Part shown: positions 6,791 to 14,591 of the stretch, piece by piece
Position numbering within the stretch: the stretch's first letter is position 1
Layout of the letters: each line of letters opens with the position of its first letter
NCBI GenBank assembly: GCA_023271485.1
Contig: JALPXT010000016.1
Span: 1-17,761, forward strand
Direction: 5' to 3'
DNA: 17,761 bases
Origin: Dehalococcoidia bacterium
GTDB lineage: Bacteria > Chloroflexota > Dehalococcoidia > SZUA-161 > SpSt-899
Notes under the pieces: model-generated
Database searches by the model: none
Seen by the model: only the letters and a program-made list of their open reading frames with translations
Told to the model about the DNA's origin: nothing
Made by a program: the position numbers and the translations under genes

Positions 6791-7198
6791 ATGAGAGTCG
6801 AACTTACTTCAGAAAAACTGCATGGCAGCTTCGTAGCCAAGGTCGAGGAGATCAGCGGGCAGGATCTGCTTTCCTGTTACCAATGTGGCAAATGCTCTGC
6901 TGGTTGTCCCATGTCCTTTGCCATGGATATTCTCCCCAATCAAATCATCCGGCTGGCGCAACTGGGAATGGAGGTGGAGATAGCCGAGTCGAAGGCGATC
7001 TGGCTCTGTGCCACCTGCATTACCTGTGCGGCGCGCTGCCCCCGTGGCTGTGACCTTTCGAGGGTGATGGAGGCCCTGAGGCTCCTGACGCTGCGGAAAA
7101 ACGTGGACGCGGTTGAACCATCCCGGATCCCGGAGGAAGCCCTCGCCGATCTCCCGCAGATAGCACTGGTCAGTTGTTTCCGAAAATTCACCGCTTAA
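6791..7198 (+). CDS. hdrC: Heterodisulfide reductase subunit C-like Fe-S protein
   Basis: A cytosolic electron-wire subunit that passes electrons from HdrA to HdrB. Two [4Fe-4S] sites are visible: CYQCGKCSAGCP (Cys29, 32, 35, 39) and CATCITCAARCP (Cys73, 76, 79, 83). The C-terminal ending PQIALVSCFRKFTA fits the usual HdrC tail, so the 135-aa protein is probably complete although short. Two ATG codons compete; 6791 is preferred over 6788 because AGGGGTG then has a 5-nt spacer. HdrB follows after 21 nt. In methanogens the complex reduces CoM-S-S-CoB. That disulfide is not expected in a bacterium, so the acceptor here is unknown and is probably linked to the succinate/fumarate genes downstream. 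Confidence 0.9.
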   Translation: MRVELTSEKLHGSFVAKVEEISGQDLLSCYQCGKCSAGCPMSFAMDILPNQIIRLAQLGMEVEIAESKAIWLCATCITCAARCPRGCDLSRVMEALRLLTLRKNVDAVEPSRIPEEALADLPQIALVSCFRKFTA

Positions 7199-7219
7199 TC
7201 GCGGCGCACAGGCAAATAG

Positions 7220-8125
7220 ATGATGAATTTGAGCTACTACCCCGGATGTACCCTCAAGACCAAGGCCAAGAATTTCGAGGACTCCGCCATCGCCTTCATG
7301 TCCACCCTGGGAATCGATCTGATAGAGCTTCCCCGCTGGAATTGCTGCGGTGCATCCTACTGTTTGGCCGACGATGACCTGATACACCAGGTAGCACCGG
7401 TTCGCGACCTCATCCGGGTGAAAGAGCAGAGCGTCAGGGGGATTCTCCCCCTGAAACCCCCTAAGGTGGTCACCCTATGCCCCTTCTGCTACAACACGCT
7501 CAAGAGAGCCAATTTGATTGTCAAGAACGACCCCTCAAAGAAAGACACCCTTAACAGTTTCATGGATGATGAGATAGACTACCAGGGGGAGGTGGAAACA
7601 GTCCATCTCCTTGAGGTGCTGCGGGATGATATCGGCTGGGAGGCCATCGCCGAAAAGGTTAAGGTGCCGCTAAAGGGTTTGATCGTGGCTCCATACTATG
7701 GCTGTACGCTGATCCGGCCCCGGGAAATCGCCATTGACGATGTTGAGAGGCCCACCGTGTTGCACCGGCTTATGGAGACCCTCGGGGCCACGGTGGTGGA
7801 TTTTCCCCTTGCCACTGAGTGTTGCGGCTCATTCCAATCGGTAAGCAATCCCGATCTTGCCGCCGAGACCGCCTGGAATATACTGACCCTTGCTCAGAGG
7901 CAAGGGGCGGAGGCGCTGGTCCTGAGTTGTCCGCTATGTGAATACAATCTAGGATTTCAGCAAAAACTGATGATGAAGAAACACGGTGAATTCAAGGGGA
8001 TACCCACTCCATATTTCACTCAGTTGCTGGCACTTGCCCTGGGAGCTGCCCCGGAGAGTTGTGGATTCGACCAGGGGTACACAGACTCCCGGGCCCTCCT
8101 CCAAAGCAAAGGTCTGCTATCCTGA
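7220..8125 (+). CDS. hdrB: Heterodisulfide reductase subunit B-like CCG protein
   Basis: HdrB carries the catalytic noncubane Fe-S centres that act on a disulfide or an alternative electron acceptor. Both CCG domains are complete. Domain 1 has YPGC (Cys10), NCCG (Cys42-43) and LCPFC (Cys87, Cys90). Domain 2 has YYGC (Cys162), ECCG (Cys201-202) and SCPLC (Cys237, Cys240). All ligands expected for two noncubane clusters are present, so the enzyme should be active. Start ATG 7220 or 7223; the SD is weak (AGG at 7210-7212), suggesting coupling to hdrC. Residues 72-82 (RGILPLKPPK) are encoded by a 31-nt palindromic repeat that also occurs at the end of nuoE. They lie just before LCPFC, in what should be a short loop. 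The physiological substrate cannot be read from sequence. Confidence 0.92.
   Translation: MMNLSYYPGCTLKTKAKNFEDSAIAFMSTLGIDLIELPRWNCCGASYCLADDDLIHQVAPVRDLIRVKEQSVRGILPLKPPKVVTLCPFCYNTLKRANLIVKNDPSKKDTLNSFMDDEIDYQGEVETVHLLEVLRDDIGWEAIAEKVKVPLKGLIVAPYYGCTLIRPREIAIDDVERPTVLHRLMETLGATVVDFPLATECCGSFQSVSNPDLAAETAWNILTLAQRQGAEALVLSCPLCEYNLGFQQKLMMKKHGEFKGIPTPYFTQLLALALGAAPESCGFDQGYTDSRALLQSKGLLS
7434..7464 (+). repeat. 31-nt palindromic repeat, copy 1 (inside hdrB)
   Basis: The core TCAGGGGGA-TTC-TCCCCCTGA (stem 9 bp, loop 3 nt) is followed by AACCCCCTAA, whose C-run can compete for the same G-run. The 31 bases are identical to 8596-8626. Here they are read as sense codons in hdrB, without a stop. 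Confidence 0.9.
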
Positions 8126-8134
8126 GGCAGGTAG

Positions 8135-8626
8135 ATGGAATTCTCTCCGGCGAAGATTGACGAAATAATTCAGAGCTACAACGGAGACAAGGGGATGCTC
8201 ATCTCCATCCTCCAGGATGTGCAGGCAGAGTGCAACTACCTGCCCCGAGAGGTTCTGACACGGATAAGCGTCGGCCTCGATATCCCCCTCGGACAGGTCT
8301 TCAGTGTGGCCACCTTCTTCAAGGCATTCAGCTTGAAGCCCAGAGGTCGCCATACTATGTGTGTTTGTCTTGGGACTGCCTGTCATGTCCGGGGAGCAAC
8401 GAGGATCCTGAACAAACTGGAAAGGGATCTGAAGATCAGGGCAGGTGATACGACTGACGACCATGAGGTTACCCTGGAAACGGTGAACTGCGTCGGAAGC
8501 TGTGCGCTTGGCCCTATTGTGATTCTAGACGGCCAATATCACGGCCAGATGAACATGGAAAAATCGGGGCGTCTCCTGAAGGAAATCGCAGAGCATCAGG
8601 GGGATTCTCCCCCTGAAACCCCCTAA
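8135..8626 (+). CDS. nuoE: NADH-dehydrogenase-like [2Fe-2S] subunit (NuoE/HndA/HoxE family)
   Basis: It forms, with the next protein, the NADH-oxidising input module of the complex. The 163-aa product has an N-terminal helical domain (residues 1-70, including IDEIIQSY and YLPREVLTRIS) and a thioredoxin-like domain. The [2Fe-2S] ligands are CLGTAC (Cys78, Cys83) and CVGSC (Cys119, Cys123), the exact C-x4-C...C-x3-C pattern of the family. It lies 9 nt after hdrB, with GAGG overlapping that gene's stop. The last residues (QGDSPPETP) and the TAA are supplied by a 31-nt palindromic repeat, so the natural C-terminus has probably been replaced. The fold and cluster site are unaffected. Linked genes show it belongs to an Hdr-type assembly rather than to membrane complex I. 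Confidence 0.94.
   Translation: MEFSPAKIDEIIQSYNGDKGMLISILQDVQAECNYLPREVLTRISVGLDIPLGQVFSVATFFKAFSLKPRGRHTMCVCLGTACHVRGATRILNKLERDLKIRAGDTTDDHEVTLETVNCVGSCALGPIVILDGQYHGQMNMEKSGRLLKEIAEHQGDSPPETP
8596..8626 (+). repeat. 31-nt palindromic repeat, copy 2 (end of nuoE, provides its stop codon)
   Basis: Identical over 31 nt to 7434-7464. In nuoE it is read one frame away from its reading in hdrB, giving QGDSPPETP and then TAA. It ends four nt before the nuoF ATG, and no SD is left between the two genes. Confidence 0.9.
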
Positions 8627-8630
8627 AAAA

Positions 8631-10499
8631 ATGGACAGAGTGACTTCCCCCGACGACCTGGAGCAACTGAGGCAGGCTATTCTCGAGGGGAGAAACCACG
8701 GTAAGCCGTGTATAACCGTATGTGGAGGAACCGGATGCCGCGCCTCGGGCGCCGAGAAGGTGATCGCTGCCTTCAGAGATGAATGCGAAGGCTTGAATCT
8801 GGAAGTCGGGATGGTCATAAAGGAGACCGGCTGCCATGGATTCTGTGAGAAGGGCCCTCTGGTTGTCATTCGCCCCCAGATGATCCTCTACCAGCAGGTA
8901 AAGCCGGAGGATTCCAGTGAGATCATCTCCCAGACCATTCAAGGCGACAAGGTTATCGAACGCCTGCTTTACACCGATCCGAGCACCGGGGAACAGATTG
9001 TACACGAGCATGACGTCCCTTTCTATAAAGGGCAGAGCCGACTTATTTTCGGCAGCAACGGGGAAATCGATCCCACCAGCATTGATGATTACATTGCTAT
9101 AGGTGGCTACCGCGCCCTGCCCAGGGCCATATCTCAAATGAAACCGTGGGAGATTATCGAGGAGATAAAGAGATCAGGGCTGCGCGGTCGCGGCGGCGCC
9201 GGCTTTCCCACCGGAGCTAAGTGGGAGTCCTGCCGGCAGGCTCCAGGGGCGGTGAAATATGTGATCTGCAACGCTGATGAGGGCGACCCCGGCGCCTTCA
9301 TGGACCGCAGTGTGTTGGAGGGCAACCCACACAGTGTCCTGGAAGGGATGATTATTGGCGCCTATGCCATCGGGTCTCACGAGGGATATATCTATGTCAG
9401 AAACGAGTATCCACTGGCGGTGGCTCGGATCAAAACGGCCATTAAGCAGGCCGAGGATTATGGTTTGCTGGGCGAGAACATCCTTGGTACCGGCTTCAAT
9501 TTCAGCATAAGGATCAACCGTGGCGGGGGGGCTTTTGTCTGCGGCGAGTCCACTGCCTTGATGGCATCCCTGGAGGGGAAGGTGGGGGAGCCGAGGGCAA
9601 AGTACATCCGTTCCGTGAAGCGAGGGTTATGGGACAGGCCCAGCAATTTGAACAACGTGGAAACCTGGGCTAATGTGCCCTTGATAATAAATGAGGGCGC
9701 TGACTGGTTCTCTCAGGTGGGTACGGAGAAGAGTAAGGGAACCAAGATATTTTCGCTGGTGGGAAAGATAAATAATACCGGCCTGGTGGAAGTCCCCATG
9801 GGGATTCCCTTGAGAGAAATCATCTACAATATCGGCGGCGGAATACCCGGTGGCAAGAGGTTCAAGGCGGTTCAGACGGGTGGCCCTTCAGGAGGTTGCA
9901 TCCCGGAGAGCCTGTTGGATCTGCCGGTCGACTTCGAGGCCCTGACAAAGGCAGGATCGATGATGGGTTCCGGCGGCATGATCGTCATGGACGAAGACAC
10001 CTGTATGGTGGACGTGGCCAAGTACTTCCTGAGCTTCCTGGAGGAAGAATCATGCGGTAAGTGTGTGCCCTGCCGGGAGGGTATCCGGCGGGCAAGGCAG
10101 ATACTGACCCGGATAACCGAGGGCGAGGGTCGGGACGAGGATGTGGATATACTGGAAGACCTGGCACTGACATTGACAGATGGTGCCCTATGCGCTTTCG
10201 GGACAAGTGCCGCCAATCCGGTTCTTAGCACCCTCAAGTACTTCAGAGATGAATACGATGCCCATATAAGAGACGGGCGATGCCCCGCCGGTGTTTGTCT
10301 GGCACTAATTGAATATCATATTGATCCTGAAAAATGCAACGGGTGCATGAGGTGCGCCCGGGCTTGCCCGGAAGATGCAATCAGCGGAGAAAAGCGGGAG
10401 CCTCATACTGTTGATGTAAGCAAGTGTATCAAATGCGGCGCCTGCATCGAGGTCTGCAAGTTCGAGGCTGTCATCAAGTGTTCCGGGAGTAGCGCATGA
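8631..10499 (+). CDS. nuoF: NADH-oxidising flavoprotein subunit with C-terminal ferredoxin domain (NuoF/HndC family)
   Basis: It takes hydride from NADH onto FMN and passes electrons into Fe-S clusters. The domains of the 622-aa protein are, in order: an N-terminal thioredoxin-like [2Fe-2S] domain (CGGTGCRASG, ETGCHGFC; about residues 30-70); the FMN/NADH domain with RGRGGAGFPTGAKW from Arg185 and CNADEGDPGAFMDR; a SLBB-like segment; the N3-type [4Fe-4S] site CGKCVPC (Cys475, 478, 481) plus Cys521; and two C-terminal [4Fe-4S] motifs, CNGCMRCARACP and CIKCGACIEVC. This is the layout of soluble NADH/NADP-linked hydrogenase and bifurcating complexes (HndC, HydB), not of respiratory NuoF, which lacks both end domains. 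The ATG follows nuoE by 4 nt with no SD, so translational coupling is likely. The next gene overlaps its stop by ATGA. Confidence 0.96.
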   Translation: MDRVTSPDDLEQLRQAILEGRNHGKPCITVCGGTGCRASGAEKVIAAFRDECEGLNLEVGMVIKETGCHGFCEKGPLVVIRPQMILYQQVKPEDSSEIISQTIQGDKVIERLLYTDPSTGEQIVHEHDVPFYKGQSRLIFGSNGEIDPTSIDDYIAIGGYRALPRAISQMKPWEIIEEIKRSGLRGRGGAGFPTGAKWESCRQAPGAVKYVICNADEGDPGAFMDRSVLEGNPHSVLEGMIIGAYAIGSHEGYIYVRNEYPLAVARIKTAIKQAEDYGLLGENILGTGFNFSIRINRGGGAFVCGESTALMASLEGKVGEPRAKYIRSVKRGLWDRPSNLNNVETWANVPLIINEGADWFSQVGTEKSKGTKIFSLVGKINNTGLVEVPMGIPLREIIYNIGGGIPGGKRFKAVQTGGPSGGCIPESLLDLPVDFEALTKAGSMMGSGGMIVMDEDTCMVDVAKYFLSFLEEESCGKCVPCREGIRRARQILTRITEGEGRDEDVDILEDLALTLTDGALCAFGTSAANPVLSTLKYFRDEYDAHIRDGRCPAGVCLALIEYHIDPEKCNGCMRCARACPEDAISGEKREPHTVDVSKCIKCGACIEVCKFEAVIKCSGSSA

Positions 10500-11104
10500 T
10501 AAGCCTTACCATAGATGGCAGGAGAGTTCAGGCCAAGGATGGCGCTACCATCCTGGAGGCGGCGCAGATGTTTGGCATAGATATTCCCACCCTCTGTTAC
10601 CATCCTGTGCTCACCTCCTATGGCGCATGTCGCCTGTGCAGTGTGGAGATACTGCAGCGAGGGAGGTCTCGAATGGTGGTCTCCTGTCTCTATCCCGCCG
10701 AGGAGGGGCTGGAGATAAAGACCAGTTCGCCGCGGGTGCAGAGGCTGAGGCGGGGTATTATCGAATTGCTGCTTGCCAGATGCCCCCGCTCGGAGAGGAT
10801 TCGTGAGATGGCAAGGACGCTGGGGGTCGCCGAGCCAAGGTTTGGCCTGGAGAATGATGAGTGTATCCTTTGTGGTTTATGTATCCGGGTATGTCACGAG
10901 ATATCGGAAAAAGATTTGCTCAGTTTTGTCGGCCGGGGCTTCGAGAAGGAAGTGGCTGCCCCATTCTATGAGCCACCTGAGGAGTGCATCGCCTGTGGGG
11001 GCTGTGCCTATGTTTGTCCCACCGGAGCAATCAGGATGGTGGATGGCAAGCCCGAATTCCTCTGGCAGCGGAAGAGCCAGATAGGGGAGCCAGGCAGTGG
11101 ATAA
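10496..11104 (+). CDS. HoxU/short NuoG-like ferredoxin subunit
   Basis: This 202-aa electron-transfer subunit probably connects the NADH module to the HdrA proteins. It starts with a plant-type [2Fe-2S] domain (CYHP, then GACRLCSVE and a later Cys in VVSCLYP). Two [4Fe-4S] motifs follow: CILCGLCIRVC at about residue 122 and CIACGGCAYVCP at about residue 163. The helical segment RLRRGIIELLLARCP corresponds to the NuoG region that normally carries a His-Cys [4Fe-4S] site, but the His and most Cys residues are missing, so that cluster is likely absent. The molybdopterin-like half of NuoG is also absent, as in HoxU and HydA-type N-termini. It overlaps nuoF by 4 nt (ATGA) and the following gene by 8 nt, indicating strict co-expression. 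Confidence 0.88.
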   Translation: MISLTIDGRRVQAKDGATILEAAQMFGIDIPTLCYHPVLTSYGACRLCSVEILQRGRSRMVVSCLYPAEEGLEIKTSSPRVQRLRRGIIELLLARCPRSERIREMARTLGVAEPRFGLENDECILCGLCIRVCHEISEKDLLSFVGRGFEKEVAAPFYEPPEECIACGGCAYVCPTGAIRMVDGKPEFLWQRKSQIGEPGSG

Positions 11105-12449
11105 TTTGAGATCCCCGGAGAATCGCGTAGCTGTGCCGGTGACCAGGAGGGCACTGGTCATTGGCGGTGGCATTACGGGAATCCAGGCGTCGCTGGATAT
11201 CGCTGATGCCGGATATGAAGTGCTGCTGGTGGAGAAGACCCCTAGCATCGGAGGGCATATGCTGCAGTACTCCGAGGTCTTCCCCACCCTTGATTGTCCG
11301 CAGTGCATCGGAACGCCGAAAATGGTGGAGGTAGGGCAGCATCCCAACATAAAGATCATGGCTTACTCTGAAGTGGATTCAGTCTCGGGGGAGGTAGGCA
11401 AGTTCACGGTAACGATAAGGAAAAAGGCAAAATATGTTGACTGGGACAGGTGTAATGGCTGCGGCGTGTGCCAGCAGAAATGCCTCACCACGGTCCCTGC
11501 GGAATACAATTGCGGACTGCCCTTTAATAAGCGAAAGGCGATTTATACCCCATTTGCCCAGGCTGTCCCCAACAAGCCGGTTATCGATCGGGATCACTGC
11601 GGGCATTTCACCACCGGCATCTGTCAGGTATGCTCAAAAACATGTCCGCTGGGTGATGGGGTGATTGATTATTCTCAAGAGGACACCCTTGTGGAGGAGA
11701 ATGTGGGGGCGATCGTGGTGGCGGCAGGCTTTGACCTCATGGCTAAGGGCGCGATCAGCGAATTCGTGGAGGATCCCGACATCATCGACGGCCTTGAGTT
11801 TGAGCGCATCCTCTGTCCCTCGGGCCCTACAGCCGGAGCGGTGATGCGACCCTCCGATGGCATCGAGCCCCGGGAGGTGGTGTTTATTTCCTGTGTGGGT
11901 TCCCGTGACCCCGAGCTGGGCGTCCCCTACTGTTCCCGGGTATGCTGCATGTATCTGGCCAAACAGGCATTGCTCTATAAACATGCCGTGCACGATGGTC
12001 AGGCTTATATATTCTACATGGATCAGCGCACCACCGGAAAGGGGTATGAGGAATTCGTGCGGCGAGCGGTGGAGGAATACGATGTGATGTATCTGCGAGG
12101 GAGAGCCTCAAAGATATTTCGCGATGGTGACCGGCTCAGGGTTCAGGGCGCTGATACCTTGAGCGGTAAGAGGGTGGACATCTCCTGCGATCTGGTGGTG
12201 CTTGGTATGGCAATGATGCCCTCCGCGGGTTTCAAGGAACTGGCCCGGAAGCTCGGCATCGCCACCGATGAATATGGCTTTATCACTGAGTTGCACTCCA
12301 AGTTCCGCCCTATGGAGACCTCGATCCCGGGGATTTATGTCGCCGGCACGGCGCAGGGACCGCGCGATATTCCCGATTCCGTAGCCATGGGCAGCGGCGT
12401 TGCCAGCAAGGTATTGCGAGTATTGAGTTTAGAAGAGGGGGGCCTCTAA
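11097..12449 (+). CDS. hdrA: HdrA-like flavoprotein 1 (short form)
   Basis: HdrA proteins bind the FAD at which electron pairs are split between a high- and a low-potential path. This 450-aa copy starts at GTG 11097 with AGGGGAG seven nt upstream, overlapping the previous gene. The FAD Rossmann motif is G23-x-G25-xx-G28. Residues 119-129 form a CNGCGVCQQKC ferredoxin site, and CQVCSKTCP follows. FISCVGSRD and PYCSRVCCMYLAKQALLYK are typical HdrA blocks, and the C-terminal GIYVAGTAQGPRDIPDSV is the second FAD-contact region. It lacks both the N-terminal CHCG domain and the C-terminal two-cluster ferredoxin domain that the neighbouring HdrA has. It may thus pair with that protein as the unequal half of a heterodimer. 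All catalytic blocks seem intact. Confidence 0.93.
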   Translation: MDNLRSPENRVAVPVTRRALVIGGGITGIQASLDIADAGYEVLLVEKTPSIGGHMLQYSEVFPTLDCPQCIGTPKMVEVGQHPNIKIMAYSEVDSVSGEVGKFTVTIRKKAKYVDWDRCNGCGVCQQKCLTTVPAEYNCGLPFNKRKAIYTPFAQAVPNKPVIDRDHCGHFTTGICQVCSKTCPLGDGVIDYSQEDTLVEENVGAIVVAAGFDLMAKGAISEFVEDPDIIDGLEFERILCPSGPTAGAVMRPSDGIEPREVVFISCVGSRDPELGVPYCSRVCCMYLAKQALLYKHAVHDGQAYIFYMDQRTTGKGYEEFVRRAVEEYDVMYLRGRASKIFRDGDRLRVQGADTLSGKRVDISCDLVVLGMAMMPSAGFKELARKLGIATDEYGFITELHSKFRPMETSIPGIYVAGTAQGPRDIPDSVAMGSGVASKVLRVLSLEEGGL

Positions 12450-12477
12450 ACTCTAAACACCAAACTCAAAACTGAGA
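12425..12477 (+). repeat. Hairpin and heptamer array at the end of hdrA1
   Basis: GAGTTTA (12425-12431) and TAAACTC (12447-12453) are complementary. Between them GAGG (12435-12438) pairs with CCTC (12443-12446) around GGGG. The right arm contains the hdrA1 stop codon and opens a row of 7-nt units of the type CTAAACT, CTAAACA, CCAAACT, CAAAACT (to about 12474). There is no T-run, so a simple terminator is unlikely. The spacer before hdrA2 has no clear SD. Confidence 0.65.
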
Positions 12478-12485
12478 TTGAGCCA

Positions 12486-14531
12486 ATGAGCAGCGGAAAT
12501 GGAACCAAGAGGATAGGGATCTTCGTATGCCACTGCGGCCTCAACATCGCCGGTGTGGTGGATATGGAGAAGGTGGTGACGGAGATAAGGAAATATCCGG
12601 GGGTGGTGTACGCTGCAGATTACCAGTATATGTGTTCCGACCCGGGGCAGAACTTGATGAGGGAGGCGATAAGTGAACATCGTCTGGATGCCATCGTAAA
12701 CGCTAACTGCTCTCCTTCTCTACACGAGAAGACATTCCGCAACGTGGCGGCTTCAGAGGGGCTAAACCCCTACAATCTGGAGATAGCCAATATCAGGGAG
12801 CACTGCAGTTGGCCCCATGCTAATGATCCGGAGATGGCCACCAGGAAGGCCATTGCCATCATCAAGGCTACCATTGATAGACTCAAGCTGAATGCTGCGC
12901 TTGAGCCCGCGGTTATCCCCCTGAAGAAAAGGGCACTGGTGATCGGAGGGGGGATAGCGGGGATGCAATCGGCTTTGACCATCGCTAACACTGGATATGA
13001 AGTGGTATTGGTGGAAAGCTCCCCCTGGCTTGGCGGGCACGTGTCTCAACTGTCAAGCACCTTCCCGACTTTAGATCATCCGGCATGCTTGATAGAGCCT
13101 ATGATGGCAGAGGTTGCTTCCCATCCCAGGATCACCCTCTATGCTTATGCCGAAATAGAAGAGGTCTCGGGCTATGTGGGCAATTTTGTGGTGAGAATCA
13201 GAAAGAAGGCTAGCTTCGTTGACACGGCAAAATGCGACAATTGCGGGCTTTGTTTCGATCCCTGTCCGGTCTCTGTCCCCTCGGAATTTGAACGCGGGCT
13301 GGCCACCAGGAAAGCGATCCATATCCCGTTCGCTCAAGCGGTGCCACAGAGGCCGGTGATAGATAACGAGTCATGTATCCATCTCATAAGAGTCAAGAGT
13401 CAAGGGAAGGGGGACTCCAGACTCCAGACTCCAGACTCCAGACTGCTAGACGGCAGCGAGTGTCGTGCCTGCAAGGAGGCTTGCCCCGCCGGAGCGATCG
13501 ACTACTCGCAGCAAGACCGCCTCGTCGAGGAGGAAGTAGGGGCCGTCATTGTGGCTACCGGGCACGACCTGATCTCAAGGGACGTCCTCGGTGAATACCT
13601 CTCAGATCCGGATATCATTGATGGACTTCAATTCGAACGGCTTCTCTGCCCCACCGGTCCCACCAGGGGGGCGGTGAAAAGACCGTCCGATGGCAAAATA
13701 GCTAAAGAGGTGGTCTGGATTTCCTGCGCCGGCTCGCGGGATACCGAGCGCGGCGTACCCTATTGCTCCCGAGTCTGCTGCCTCTATGTGGCCAAGCAGA
13801 CGTTGCTCTATAAGCGCGCCGTCCCTGATGGACAGGCCTATGTTTTCTATATGGATATCCGGTCCGATGTAATGGGCACGGAGGAATTTGTTCAAGGCAT
13901 GGTTGAGAAAAGCCGCACCATGTACCTGCGAGGGCAAGCATCGAAGATCTTCCGGGACGGGGAGAAGATCAAGGTCTGGGCAACCGATACCCTGACCGGC
14001 AAGGACATCGAGATCGCCGCCGATATGGTGGTGCTGGCACTGGCGATGGTTCCCAGTACTACTGCCAGGGTGCTTGCCCGGAAACTGAACATCATCTGTG
14101 ATCAGCATGGCTTCATGACCGAGGCACACCTCAAACTCAGGCCGGTGGATACGCTGACATCAGGCATATACCTCGCCGGCACTGCCCAATGGCCCAAAGA
14201 TATTCCGGATACCCTGGCCTCCGCCAGCGGGGCGGCAAGCCGCATTCTATCGCTTTTCTCCCGTGCGGTTTTGTTGCACGAGCCCGCAATTGCCTTTGTG
14301 AACGAAAGGGTCTGTGTTGGCTGTGAGCAGTGTGTTTCCGTATGCGCCTATAAGGCCACCACGCTGGATCCGGACAAGAAGGTGGCCCGGGTTAACGAGG
14401 CTGTCTGCGAGGGCTGCGGCGCTTGCGTTGTCGCTTGCCCCTCCAAGGCGATGAAGCACAAGAACTGGACGCCGAGGCAATTCTTCGACATGGTAGATGT
14501 GTTTGCCCAGGAATATGTGGGCGAAGGCTGA
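12486..14531 (+). CDS. hdrA: HdrA-like flavoprotein 2 (long form, with C-terminal ferredoxin domain)
   Basis: The probable bifurcating flavoprotein of the complex, 681 aa. Domains in order: an N-terminal HdrA domain with CHCG (Cys15, Cys17) and CSDPGQN; the FAD Rossmann motif G154-x-G156-xx-G159; an inner ferredoxin site CDNCGLCFDPCP; a second Cys group ECRACKEACPAGAIDY; the HdrA blocks ISCAGSRD and PYCSRVCCLYVAKQTLLYK; the second FAD segment; and a C-terminal two-cluster ferredoxin with Cys610, 613, 616, 620 and Cys641, 644, 647, 651, the expected exit to free ferredoxin. Between Cys of SCIHL and ECRAC lies an insertion of about 20 residues (302-321) encoded by 7-nt repeats, absent from the HdrA next door. 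The frame stays open and all ligands remain. The stop TGA lies inside another heptamer array. The start ATG lacks a convincing SD. Confidence 0.94.
   Translation: MSSGNGTKRIGIFVCHCGLNIAGVVDMEKVVTEIRKYPGVVYAADYQYMCSDPGQNLMREAISEHRLDAIVNANCSPSLHEKTFRNVAASEGLNPYNLEIANIREHCSWPHANDPEMATRKAIAIIKATIDRLKLNAALEPAVIPLKKRALVIGGGIAGMQSALTIANTGYEVVLVESSPWLGGHVSQLSSTFPTLDHPACLIEPMMAEVASHPRITLYAYAEIEEVSGYVGNFVVRIRKKASFVDTAKCDNCGLCFDPCPVSVPSEFERGLATRKAIHIPFAQAVPQRPVIDNESCIHLIRVKSQGKGDSRLQTPDSRLLDGSECRACKEACPAGAIDYSQQDRLVEEEVGAVIVATGHDLISRDVLGEYLSDPDIIDGLQFERLLCPTGPTRGAVKRPSDGKIAKEVVWISCAGSRDTERGVPYCSRVCCLYVAKQTLLYKRAVPDGQAYVFYMDIRSDVMGTEEFVQGMVEKSRTMYLRGQASKIFRDGEKIKVWATDTLTGKDIEIAADMVVLALAMVPSTTARVLARKLNIICDQHGFMTEAHLKLRPVDTLTSGIYLAGTAQWPKDIPDTLASASGAASRILSLFSRAVLLHEPAIAFVNERVCVGCEQCVSVCAYKATTLDPDKKVARVNEAVCEGCGACVVACPSKAMKHKNWTPRQFFDMVDVFAQEYVGEG
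13389..13447 (+). repeat. Heptamer arrays inserted in frame in hdrA2
   Basis: AGAGTCA occurs twice (13389-13402). After a short G-rich spacer, GACTCCA occurs four times (13413-13440), with a degenerate fifth unit, GACTGCT. GAGTC in the first set and GACTC in the second are complementary with the same period, so the arrays are head to head and can fold into a stem interrupted by 2-nt mismatches. The block encodes the extra residues 302-321 of HdrA2. Confidence 0.85.
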
Positions 14532-14591
14532 AGGCTGAAGGTAGAAGGCTGAAGGTAGAAGGCTGAAGGTAGAAGGCTGAAGGTAGAAGGA
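14522..14591 (+). repeat. Ten-unit heptamer array spanning hdrA2 stop and mvhD ribosome binding site
   Basis: Ten consecutive 7-nt units of the form (T/A)GAAGG(C/T), largely alternating TGAAGGT and AGAAGGC, run from within the last codons of hdrA2 to the SD of the next gene. The hdrA2 stop codon TGA (14529-14531) belongs to a unit. The last unit, AGAAGGA, merges into AAGGAGGT (14587-14594), eight nt before the mvhD ATG. Confidence 0.9.

Noticed and set aside
8631..11104. Part of a respiratory complex I operon
   Set aside because: No membrane subunits are present, and NuoF carries extra N- and C-terminal Fe-S domains typical of soluble bifurcating enzymes.
13389..13447. Possible CRISPR array because of regular repeats
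   Set aside because: The unit is 7 nt with no spacers, and no cas genes are present; it is a simple tandem repeat inside a reading frame.
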